Of a stretch of 44,540 nucleotides of DNA, positions 15,792 through 22,253 are shown one piece after another. The DNA is from Lentzea kentuckyensis (GTDB lineage: Bacteria > Actinomycetota > Actinomycetes > Mycobacteriales > Pseudonocardiaceae): positions 47,589-92,128 of the forward strand of contig NZ_MUYM01000020.1 in the NCBI RefSeq assembly GCF_002150765.1. The letters are read 5' to 3'. The number at the start of each line of letters is the position of its first letter. Position 1 is the first letter of the stretch. Made by a program: the position numbers and the translations under genes. Below the pieces are notes generated by a model that was given only the letters and a program-made list of their open reading frames with translations, made no database searches and had not been told where the DNA came from.

Positions 15792-16882
15792 CCGGACCGC
15801 TGGCGGGCTTCACCATCGGCGTCACCGCGGCCCGCCGCGCCGACGAACTGATCGCCATGCTGGAACGCAAGGGCGCCTCCGTCATCCACGGTCCGGCGAT
15901 CCGGATCCTGCCGCTGCCTGACGACGCCGACCTGCACGAGGCCACGTCGAGGCTGGTGTCCGCGCCGGTCGACGTCGTGGTCGCCACCACCGCGATCGGT
16001 TTCCGCGGTTGGTTCGAAGCAGCTGAGGGGTGGGGACTGGCCAGCCGTCTGCACCGCGCTCTGGAGGGCGCCGTGGTGCTGCCACGCGGCCCGAAGGCCA
16101 AGGGCGCGGTACGGGCGGCAGGGCTGGTCGAAGCGTGGTCGCCGTCGTCCGAGTCGAACGCCGAACTCCTGCAGTACCTGCTGCGGATGGGGGTGTCGGG
16201 CAAGCGGGTCGCCGTCCAGTTGCACGGTGAGCCGTTGCCGGACTTCGTCAACACACTGCGCGCCGCAGGTGCCGACGTCGTGGAGATCCCCGTGTACCGG
16301 TGGGAGCCACCGGCGGACATGGGGCCGTTGCACCGCCTGATCGACGCGGTCCTGGGCGGCCAGGTGGACGCGCTGACGTTCACCAGCGCTCCAGCCGCGT
16401 CTTCGGTGCTGCGGACCGCCGGCCCGCGCCACGGGGACCTGGTCTCGATGTTGCGGCGCGAAGTGCTGGTGGTAGGCGTCGGTGCGATCACCGCCGGCCC
16501 GTTGGTGGCCGCCGGCATTCCGGTGGTGCAGCCGGCGCGCTCGCGGATCGGGTCGATGGTGCGCGAACTGGCCGTGGAGCTGCCGGCCCGTGCCACCCGG
16601 TTGCGGATCGCGTCGCGGGACATGGAGATGCGAGCCCAGGCCGTCGTGATCGACGGCGAACTGCGCCCCGTCGCGCCGGCGCCGATGGCGGTGCTGCGGA
16701 CGTTGGTGGCGGCGCGCGGCCGGGTCGTGTCCCGGCAGGATCTGTTGGCTGCCTTGCCTTCCGGTGGCGAGGAGCACGCCGTCGAGACCGCCATCGGGCG
16801 GCTGCGGACCGCGTTGGGGTCGCCGCAGATGGTGTGCACGGTTGTGAAGCGCGGTTATCGGCTAGCTATGGAGCCCGCATGA
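15788..16882 (+). CDS. Uroporphyrinogen-III synthase fused to an OmpR-type winged helix (Rv0260c-like)
   Basis: A 364-residue fusion. Residues 1 to about 270 are a HemD-like domain (start GFTIGVTAARRADELIAML, hinge-like LTFTSAPAASSVLR) that closes hydroxymethylbilane to uroporphyrinogen III, the branch point to siroheme and heme. From about 280 a DNA-binding winged helix follows (APMAVLRTLVAARGRVVSRQ, then AVETAIGRLRTAL and VVKRGYRLA), as at the C-terminus of OmpR response regulators. No receiver domain is present. The same fusion is known in mycobacteria (Rv0260c), near nitrogen genes. It overlaps nirD and cbiX by 4 bp each. The protein may both make tetrapyrrole and regulate transcription; whether the synthase is still active cannot be told here. 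Confidence 0.88.
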   Translation: MTGPLAGFTIGVTAARRADELIAMLERKGASVIHGPAIRILPLPDDADLHEATSRLVSAPVDVVVATTAIGFRGWFEAAEGWGLASRLHRALEGAVVLPRGPKAKGAVRAAGLVEAWSPSSESNAELLQYLLRMGVSGKRVAVQLHGEPLPDFVNTLRAAGADVVEIPVYRWEPPADMGPLHRLIDAVLGGQVDALTFTSAPAASSVLRTAGPRHGDLVSMLRREVLVVGVGAITAGPLVAAGIPVVQPARSRIGSMVRELAVELPARATRLRIASRDMEMRAQAVVIDGELRPVAPAPMAVLRTLVAARGRVVSRQDLLAALPSGGEEHAVETAIGRLRTALGSPQMVCTVVKRGYRLAMEPA

Positions 16883-17532
16883 AACTGGTGTTGGCGTTTC
16901 ACGGCACGCGGGATCCGCGTGGGCCGGTGGTGTGCTCGGAGATCGCTGCTCTGGTGCAGGAGTCGGTGGACGTACCGGTCGAGGTCGCCTATGCCGACGT
17001 CCGGCAACCCGACGTCCGGTCCGTTGTGGACGGTCCGTGCATCGTGGTCCCGGTGTTCCTGGCCTCCGGTTACCACGTGCGCAAGGACATTCCCGAGCAG
17101 ATCGGTCTGCGTCCGGACGTGGTGCTGACGTCGCCCTTGGGGTTGGACGCGGTGCCCGCGGTGCGGGATCGGTTGCGGGAAGCAGGTTTCCGTCGCGGCG
17201 ACGCAGTGGTGCTCGCCGCGGCGGGTTCGTCCGACCCTCGGGCGCTGGCTGATGTTCGGCGCGCGGCTTCGCTGTTGGGAGCGTCCGCGGTGGGGTACGT
17301 GGCGACCGCGACGCCCCGCGTGCCCGACGTGGTTGCCGATCTCGCGGCCGGGCTGCGGGGGCGCCGCGTTGCCGTGGCCTCGTGGCTCCTGGCACCGGGG
17401 GCATTCCACGGGTCGCTGGCCGAGTGCGGCGCGGACGTCGTGTCCGAACCGATCGGGGCGCATCCTCTTGTGGTCGATGCGTTGTTGCGCAAGTACTACG
17501 AGGCTCGGGCTGGGTTGCTGAAATCAGCTTGA
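16879..17532 (+). CDS. Sirohydrochlorin chelatase (CbiX/SirB family, Rv0259c-like)
   Basis: A 217-residue protein of the CbiX/SirB family, which inserts Fe or Co into sirohydrochlorin. Typical features are the start LVLAFHGTRDPRG with a metal-ligand candidate His8, and VVPVFLASGYHVRKDIPEQI holding a second active-site His. A second, weaker half follows (VLAAAGSSDPRAL and SWLLAPGAFHG), consistent with the two-domain fold. The ATG at 16879 overlaps the previous stop by 4 bp; the frame is open far upstream inside the hemD-like gene, but only as shadow. As the last gene of the nirB operon, it most likely finishes siroheme for NirB. Confidence 0.9.
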   Translation: MKLVLAFHGTRDPRGPVVCSEIAALVQESVDVPVEVAYADVRQPDVRSVVDGPCIVVPVFLASGYHVRKDIPEQIGLRPDVVLTSPLGLDAVPAVRDRLREAGFRRGDAVVLAAAGSSDPRALADVRRAASLLGASAVGYVATATPRVPDVVADLAAGLRGRRVAVASWLLAPGAFHGSLAECGADVVSEPIGAHPLVVDALLRKYYEARAGLLKSA

Positions 17533-17555
17533 GGCCGGCGCTGGTCCGGTCTCAA
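17529..17555 (+). terminator. Putative terminator of the nirB operon
   Basis: TTGAGGCCGG (17529-17538) pairs with CCGGTCTCAA (17546-17555) around a 7-base loop, with one G-T pair. It overlaps the cbiX stop codon (17530-17532). Confidence 0.6.
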
Positions 17556-17929
17556 GGGAACTGTTCCACTGCGCGGTTTGTTCGTGGTTGAGGACGGCTG
17601 GGGACCGGGCGTGCGGGTTGCGAGACGCGGCTCGTGTGGGTGGTCGGCTTGCGTTGGGCGTGTTGCGTCTAGGACTCGGGGCTCCGCCCCGGACCCCGCC
17701 AATCTGATCAAGAACCGGGCCAGCGCCGCACGCGGGTTGATGGCACGCCTGTTGCTTTCGGCGGCCGCCTGTTTCGTAGTTTGGGTGCGTTGGTGGGGTG
17801 GTTCCGTCACGAGCCGAGCCAGGGCAAGAGCTGTGTCACGACTCGTGACGGAATCACCCCACCCGATACGCATGCTAAGGACAAGGACGGCTCGGCTTCG
17901 CCTTCGCGTCGGGCTCGACTTCCGATGTC
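17533..17929. other. Gene-free, repeat-rich stretch
   Basis: No convincing gene is seen in these 397 bases. They hold a terminator arm, the small palindrome CGGGGCTCCGCCCCG (17677-17691), the long inverted repeat at 17786-17872 and a pyrimidine/CG-rich stretch up to the truncated regulator. Together with the gene remnant next door, it looks like worn insertion-derived DNA between the nitrate block and the conserved backbone. Confidence 0.6.
17786..17872. repeat. Long imperfect inverted repeat (MITE-like)
   Basis: The 22-base arms at 17792-17813 and 17842-17863 match as inverted complements except at one position, around a 28-base centre. Short outer ends TGCGT (17786-17790) and ACGCA (17868-17872) also match. 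No transposase is nearby. It may be a small non-autonomous element or a strong hairpin. Confidence 0.65.
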
Positions 17930-18265
17930 TCACAAAGCGGCAGCTGCCTCGGCGATGAGTTCCATCGACTCGCCGTCTCTGAGCGCCAGGTTCCGCAACG
18001 CCGTGAACCTCTGCGACACCTGCTCGATCTTGGCGGGTTCCTCCACGTATTCGCTCCGCAGGAACGTGTCGAGGTAGACGATGTCGTTGTGCTGGCGGTG
18101 CGGGAAGCTCAGCCACGTGAAGGGACAGCCCGTCGCCGGATACGTCCCCGGCACGACCCGGAGGCTGACGTTCGGCTGCTCGCTCACCTGTATGAGACGA
18201 AGCAACTGCGCCTTCATCAGCCGTGGTCCAACCACGACCTGCCGCAACATCGCCTCCGGGAACAC
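17930..18265 (-). pseudogene. Truncated Scr1-type regulator (DUF5753 part only)
   Basis: 111 residues match the DUF5753 ligand domain found at the C-terminus of Scr1-type XRE regulators in actinomycetes. Recognisable parts are EAMLRQVVVGPRLMKAQLLR, SEQPNVSLRVVPG, and the end LALRDGESMELIAEAA. The N-terminal helix-turn-helix and the first part of DUF5753 are missing: the frame stops at 18299-18301, and I could not find the missing parts in other frames up to the next gene. The GTG at 18265 has no clear ribosome site. It is most likely a decayed gene next to repeat DNA, though a short expressed protein cannot be excluded. Confidence 0.65.
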
Positions 18266-18381
18266 CGCTTCTCGAACGTCCCGTCGAAGCCTCGGTTCTC
18301 ATCAAGGGCGCACACCGTTACGAACTCCTCTATCGCCGGGCAGCGCAGCCTGAAGCCGAATGAGGATGCCGGGAGAGCGGG

Positions 18382-18699
18382 TTACCAGAGGCCTTCGGCT
18401 TCTTCCTTGCGCGCGTCTTCCCAGCGGTACTCGCGGAGGTTGACCTTGCCGTCGAGGTTCGGCACGCCCTCCTCGTGCAGCAGCTGGAGTTGGGTGTCGC
18501 GCAGGTGCGGGGCGCAGGTGCCGTCGGCCTTGAGCACGCGTTGCCACGGCAGGTCGTGGCCGTCCTCGTTGAGGATGCGGCCGACCAGCCGTGGCGACGG
18601 TGCCTTGGCGAGATCGGAGATGTCGCCGTAGGTGGCGACGCGGCCGCGGGGGATGGCCTTGATGAAGTCGCGGATCCGCTCGTGGATCTCTTCGTCCAT
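18382..18699 (-). CDS. Alkyltransferase-like protein (MGMT DNA-binding domain without the active Cys)
   Basis: A 105-residue protein with the DNA-binding domain of O6-methylguanine methyltransferase. The helix-turn-helix region reads IPRGRVATYGDISDLAKAPS and the arginine finger region RLVGRILNEDG. The catalytic PCHRV motif is replaced by PWQRV with Trp52, the hallmark of alkyltransferase-like (ATL) proteins, which bind O6-alkylguanine and hand it to nucleotide excision repair instead of removing the alkyl group. It corresponds to Rv3204 between moeZ and adnAB in M. tuberculosis (recalled). Repeat copy 2 stands just upstream. Confidence 0.88.
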   Translation of the reverse strand: MDEEIHERIRDFIKAIPRGRVATYGDISDLAKAPSPRLVGRILNEDGHDLPWQRVLKADGTCAPHLRDTQLQLLHEEGVPNLDGKVNLREYRWEDARKEEAEGLW

Positions 18700-18746
18700 C
18701 CCCCGAGTCTAGTGCCGCGTCGCGGCTTGGTTCTGGCGCTTGCCCC

Positions 18747-18801
18747 GTGGATGAAGGGACCCTTCATCGACCTGAGGTGGATGAAGGGTCCCTTCATCCA
18801 C
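18747..18801. repeat. Nested palindromic repeat, copy 2
   Basis: Arms 18747-18771 and 18777-18801 are inverted complements with one mismatch around CTGAG. Each contains the core ATGAAGGGACCCTTCAT (or its complement), as in copy 1 at 349-403. It lies after the stop of hydrolase A (18835, minus strand) and before the start of the ATL gene. Confidence 0.85.
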
Positions 18802-18834
18802 AACCGGGAGCACAACTGAGCCGCGACAACCTAG

Positions 18835-19824
18835 CTAGATGGTCTTCGACCACTCAGAAACGACGGAGTGGTAGTCGGGGGCGTTGGGGGCGTAGTTGAT
18901 GGAGTGGCCGTAGCCGTTGAGGATGTAGGTGTCCAGGCGCGGTACGGCCGGGTAGAACTGGCCTTCGTCGGCCTTCAGGGCTGCGGGGGAGGAGCAGTCG
19001 CTGCCCATGAGGGGGAGGCCCTCGCTGCAGAAGTGGGTGTCGTTGCCCACGACGATCAGGACCGGGACGTTGATGTTGCGGCTGATCGGGATGATGACGG
19101 TGTTGAGCAGGATGGTGTCGACTGCTTCGGTTGCGGCGAAGACGTCCTTGGTGGACTCGTCGAACGAGATGGCCTCGGGGACCAGCGGGCCCGGTTTGTG
19201 GAACGAGTTGTAGCGGGTGTCCGGCATCGTGGTGAGGTAGCCCGCGTCCAGGCCGGCCGGGATCATGTTGGTCAGCACGGGAACCACGGTGATGTAGTTC
19301 ATCTTGTGCGTGAAGCCGGTGACGAGGACGCCGTCCACGTCGCGCCAGGTGCCTGCTTCGATCATCGCCATCGCGGAGCCGATGGAGTGGCCGGCGACGA
19401 TCACCTTGGAGAAGCGCGGTTTGAGGGTCTGGATGACCTGGTGGACGGCGCTTGCCTGGGTGGAAGCGGTGACGAAGGCGCTCAGGGGTTTGGAGCTTCT
19501 GCCGGTGCCCAGGCGGTCTAGGGCCAGGGTGGCGATGCCCGCGTTGTTCTGCGCGCGGGTGAAGGAGTGGGTCGACGGTTCGAAGCCCACGTCCCAGTAG
19601 GACCTGTCGTAGGTGCCGCCGGGAATGAGGACCTGGACGGTGGTGGCGCCGCTGGGCACGCACAGTCTGGCGGCCAGGGTTTCCTGCGAGGTGACCAGCG
19701 GGGTGAGGCCCACTCGCACGGGGTAGCTGACGTCCTGGCAGGTCGTGGCGGCCGAGGCGGGGAGGGGGACGAGCAGGGTTCCGGTGGCGAGGAGCGCCGC
19801 GGCGCACAGCCGGCGGAAACGCAT
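18835..19824 (-). CDS. Secreted alpha/beta hydrolase, module A
   Basis: A 329-residue protein with a Sec signal peptide (MRFRRL, hydrophobic stretch, cleavage near PASA-ATT). The mature part is an alpha/beta hydrolase: oxyanion segment LIPGGTYDRSYWD, nucleophile Ser147 in AGHSIGS, acid candidate in VVGNDTHFC and base in GYGHSINY. Several Cys (TTCQDV, LCVP, HFCSEG, SDCSS) suggest disulphides. The ATG at 19824 has GGAGG directly behind the P450 stop (19842), so the two genes are coupled. It is clearly paralogous along its whole length to the gene at 24398-25396. Probably an extracellular esterase or lipase; substrate unknown. Confidence 0.87.
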   Translation of the reverse strand: MRFRRLCAAALLATGTLLVPLPASAATTCQDVSYPVRVGLTPLVTSQETLAARLCVPSGATTVQVLIPGGTYDRSYWDVGFEPSTHSFTRAQNNAGIATLALDRLGTGRSSKPLSAFVTASTQASAVHQVIQTLKPRFSKVIVAGHSIGSAMAMIEAGTWRDVDGVLVTGFTHKMNYITVVPVLTNMIPAGLDAGYLTTMPDTRYNSFHKPGPLVPEAISFDESTKDVFAATEAVDTILLNTVIIPISRNINVPVLIVVGNDTHFCSEGLPLMGSDCSSPAALKADEGQFYPAVPRLDTYILNGYGHSINYAPNAPDYHSVVSEWSKTI

Positions 19825-19841
19825 GGGGGAACTACCTCCAA

Positions 19842-21152
19842 CTAGTTGCGGGGGACGGCTTTCATCAGCAGGCCGTCGGGGTACGGGGCGGACGTGAACT
19901 TCACGCGCGCCTGGCGGGTGGGGACCAGGCGCCAGCTTGCGGCGATGGTCGCGAGGGTGATGACGATCTCGGTCTGGGCGAAGACGTTGCCCAGGCACTG
20001 GCGGTTGCCGCCGCCGAACGGGATGAAGGCGCCTCGCGGGAGATCGGACACGAACTCCGGCGTCCAGCGGCCTGGGTGGAAGCGCTGTGGTTCGGGGAAG
20101 TAGCGCTCGTCGTGGTGCAGGGCGTGCGGGCTGACGATCACCTCGGCACCTGCTGGGAGAGTGACGTCGCCGAGCTGGACCTCGGTGAGGGTTCTGCGCA
20201 TCACGAACCAGATCGGGTACTTCCGCAGGGTTTCCTGCACTATCTGTCCTGTGTAGACCAACGAGCCGACGTCGGCGAACGTCACGGGCCGGTCGCCCAC
20301 GACGGAGTCGATCTCGGCGTGTAAGCGGTGTTCGATCTCGGGGTGTTGCCCGACCTCGTAGAGGGCCCAGGCCAGGGCGATCGCGGTGGTCTCGATGCCC
20401 GCGGTCAGCAGGGTGAGCACTTCGTCGTAGGTCTGCTGGTCGGTCATGCCCACGCCGTCCTCCTGGGCCAGCAGGAGCATCGAGAGGACGTCGCCGTGGT
20501 CGGTGCCGTCGGCGCGCCAGCTCTCGATCACCTGCAGCACAACGGCTTTCATGCGGGCGATGGCCGCGTCGAATTCCCTGTTGCCTGGAATCGGGAGCTT
20601 TTCGACGAAGGACGGCGACAGCGCGCGGATCATGCCCTGCTGGATGACCGTGAAGATGGACCGGCGGACCTCCTCGACCGCGCGTTTCCCGATCTCCGTC
20701 GAGAAGAGCGCCTCACCGACGATGGTGACCGCGAGCTCCTGCATGTCGTTCTCGATGGTGCGGATCTCGCCTGGTCGCCAGCGCGCAGCCAGCGAAGCAG
20801 CAGCACGAGCCATCGTCGAGGCATACGCTTCAATCCGTTCCCGATGGAACGCCGGCTGCATCATCCGGCGCTGTCGCAGGTGGTACTCGCCGTTCGACAG
20901 CAGCAGTCCGGTCCCCAGGTAGGGCTGGAACTTGTCGAACATCGCGCCCTTGCGGAACTTCGACCCCTGCGTCACCAGCACTTCGTGGGTCAGCGCGGGA
21001 TCTGAGACGAAATACGCGTGCAGTGGACCGAGGTCCAGGCGCACCACGTCGCCGTGCTCGTGCAGCGCGTCGGTGAACTTGGCGCGCTGGGTGAGCATCG
21101 CCGGGGTGTGCCCGAGTAACGGCCAGCGGCGGGGGGCCACCGGGACGGGCAT
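19842..21152 (-). CDS. Cytochrome P450, module A
   Basis: A 436-residue soluble P450. The heme loop is FGGGNRQCLGN with Cys386; the I-helix is LLTAGIETTAIALAW; the K-helix ExxR is ETLR; the PERF-like region is FHPGRWTPEF. The N-terminus MPVPVAPRRWPLLGHTPAML has the usual proline-rich start. The ATG at 21152 is preceded by AGGAG; the frame is open further but only as antisense of the methyltransferase gene. The sequence looks most like the long-chain/terpenoid-oxidising, BM3-related bacterial P450s rather than P450cam types (inference). First gene of a two-gene operon with the secreted hydrolase, divergent from the methyltransferase. No redox partner is encoded nearby. Confidence 0.93.
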   Translation of the reverse strand: MPVPVAPRRWPLLGHTPAMLTQRAKFTDALHEHGDVVRLDLGPLHAYFVSDPALTHEVLVTQGSKFRKGAMFDKFQPYLGTGLLLSNGEYHLRQRRMMQPAFHRERIEAYASTMARAAASLAARWRPGEIRTIENDMQELAVTIVGEALFSTEIGKRAVEEVRRSIFTVIQQGMIRALSPSFVEKLPIPGNREFDAAIARMKAVVLQVIESWRADGTDHGDVLSMLLLAQEDGVGMTDQQTYDEVLTLLTAGIETTAIALAWALYEVGQHPEIEHRLHAEIDSVVGDRPVTFADVGSLVYTGQIVQETLRKYPIWFVMRRTLTEVQLGDVTLPAGAEVIVSPHALHHDERYFPEPQRFHPGRWTPEFVSDLPRGAFIPFGGGNRQCLGNVFAQTEIVITLATIAASWRLVPTRQARVKFTSAPYPDGLLMKAVPRN

Positions 21153-21185
21153 TCGGGCTCCTGGGGAGTTGGGCCGAATGGGGAC

Positions 21186-21287
21186 GGACCACCCTAGGAG
21201 CCGTTTGGGGGAAGACGACAGTGCCTGAACGGGTGGTTCCGAGTCACTCTGATGGTTCAGCGCGTTAGCCGCTCGGGTGACTAAGCT
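21186..21287. promoter_or_regulatory. Divergent promoter region, module A
   Basis: Three blocks recur in module B. GGACCACCCTAGGAGCCGTT (21186-21205) reads on the minus strand as -10 TAGGGT for the P450. GACAGTGCCTGAACGGGTGG (21217-21236) contains the matching -35 area, 18 bp away. GACTAAGCTCGTGCG holds TAAGCT (21282-21287), a -10 candidate for the methyltransferase. They are conserved between otherwise diverged spacers, so they are likely functional. Confidence 0.6.
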
Positions 21288-21332
21288 CGTGCGTCTTCCC
21301 CCGAACGCCACGAACCGAAGAGGTGTTCTCCC

Positions 21333-22151
21333 GTGGCAGAGACCCAGGACTGGGTGCCGCTCGGCATCGACACGAACGTGCCGAGCATGGCCCGCGTCTA
21401 CGACTACATTCTCGGCGGCGCCCACAACTTCGCCGCCGACCGGCAGGTCGGTACCCAGATCGAGAAGCTCGTGCCGGGGCTGCCCAGCGTCGCCCGGCTC
21501 AACCGGCGGTTCCTCGGCCGCGCGGTGAACTTCCTGATGGACCAGGGAATTCGTCAGTTCCTGGACATCGGTTCCGGTATCCCGACCGTCATGAACGTGC
21601 ACCAGGTGGCGCAGAACCGCGACCTCGCCGCACGAATCGTGTACGTCGACAAGGACCCCGTTGCCGTTGCACACAGCCAACTGATGCTGGCTGACAACGA
21701 AAATGCTGCAATTGTGCAGGCCGACATGCGCGAGCCGGAGGCCGTGCTGTCGTCGCCCGAGGTGGCGCGCCTGTTGCGCTCCGACGAGCCGATCGGCCTG
21801 TTGATGCTGCTCATGCTGCATTGGGTGCCGGACGAGGACAGTCCGGAGAAGCTCGTCGCCCACTACCGCGACGCGCTGCCCGCCGGCAGCTTCCTCGTGA
21901 TGACGCACGTCGCCAAGGACCAGATCGACGAGAGCGTCGACCAGGCCGCCGAGGTGGTGAACCGCAGCAAGAGCGCCGACCAGATGCACATGCGCACGCA
22001 CGAGCAGGTCAGCGCGCTGTTCGAGGGTTTCGAACTGGTGGAGCCGGGCCTGGTCGGGTGTGGTGAGTGGCGCCCGGACGGACCTGGGGACTTCGCGGAC
22101 GAGGCGTCCATGAACATGTTCTTGTACGCTGGCGTCGGTCGTAAGGACTGA
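21333..22151 (+). CDS. SAM-dependent methyltransferase (PF04672/DUF574), module A
   Basis: A 272-residue member of the actinobacterial S-adenosyl methyltransferase family PF04672 (DUF574). The family signature VPSMARVYDYILGGAHNF and FAADR is at residues 16-36; the SAM-binding motif is FLDIGSGIPT; the acidic residue after strand 2 is in IVYVDKDPVAVAH; then LMLLMLHWVPD. The GTG at 21333 follows GAAGAGG by 9 bases. Substrates of this large family are mostly unknown. A GGDEF-EAL gene follows 102 bp downstream, with its own conserved promoter block. Its paralogue is at 26889. Confidence 0.9.
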   Translation: MAETQDWVPLGIDTNVPSMARVYDYILGGAHNFAADRQVGTQIEKLVPGLPSVARLNRRFLGRAVNFLMDQGIRQFLDIGSGIPTVMNVHQVAQNRDLAARIVYVDKDPVAVAHSQLMLADNENAAIVQADMREPEAVLSSPEVARLLRSDEPIGLLMLLMLHWVPDEDSPEKLVAHYRDALPAGSFLVMTHVAKDQIDESVDQAAEVVNRSKSADQMHMRTHEQVSALFEGFELVEPGLVGCGEWRPDGPGDFADEASMNMFLYAGVGRKD

Positions 22152-22184
22152 AACCACCCTGTAGTGTCAAAGGATCACACTGTT

Positions 22185-22230
22185 GGCGCAACGGGCACCG
22201 ACTGCCGGTAGGTAAACTGCCGGACACTCT
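22185..22230 (+). promoter_or_regulatory. Conserved promoter block before GGDEF-EAL gene A
   Basis: A 46-base block is matched at about 37 positions by 27738-27783 in module B. It begins GGCGCAA and includes GGTAAACTGCCGG. TAAACT (22213-22218) is the likely -10, 35 bases before the ATG at 22254. Confidence 0.6.
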
Positions 22231-22253
22231 CCAACCCATACAGGGCAACGGGA

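Noticed and set aside
16300..16878. N-terminal extension of the cbiX-like gene
   Set aside because: The frame is open but lies inside the hemD-like gene and reads as Arg/Gly-rich shadow; the ATG at 16879 gives the normal family start.
17677..17691. Small palindrome CGGGGCTCCGCCCCG as a terminator
   Set aside because: It lies about 145 bp after cbiX, behind a better hairpin, and has no T run. Such motifs are common background in high-GC genomes.
17496..18305. Minus-strand open frame over the repeat region
   Set aside because: It runs through inverted repeats and overlaps the DUF5753 fragment in another frame, with no recognisable domain.
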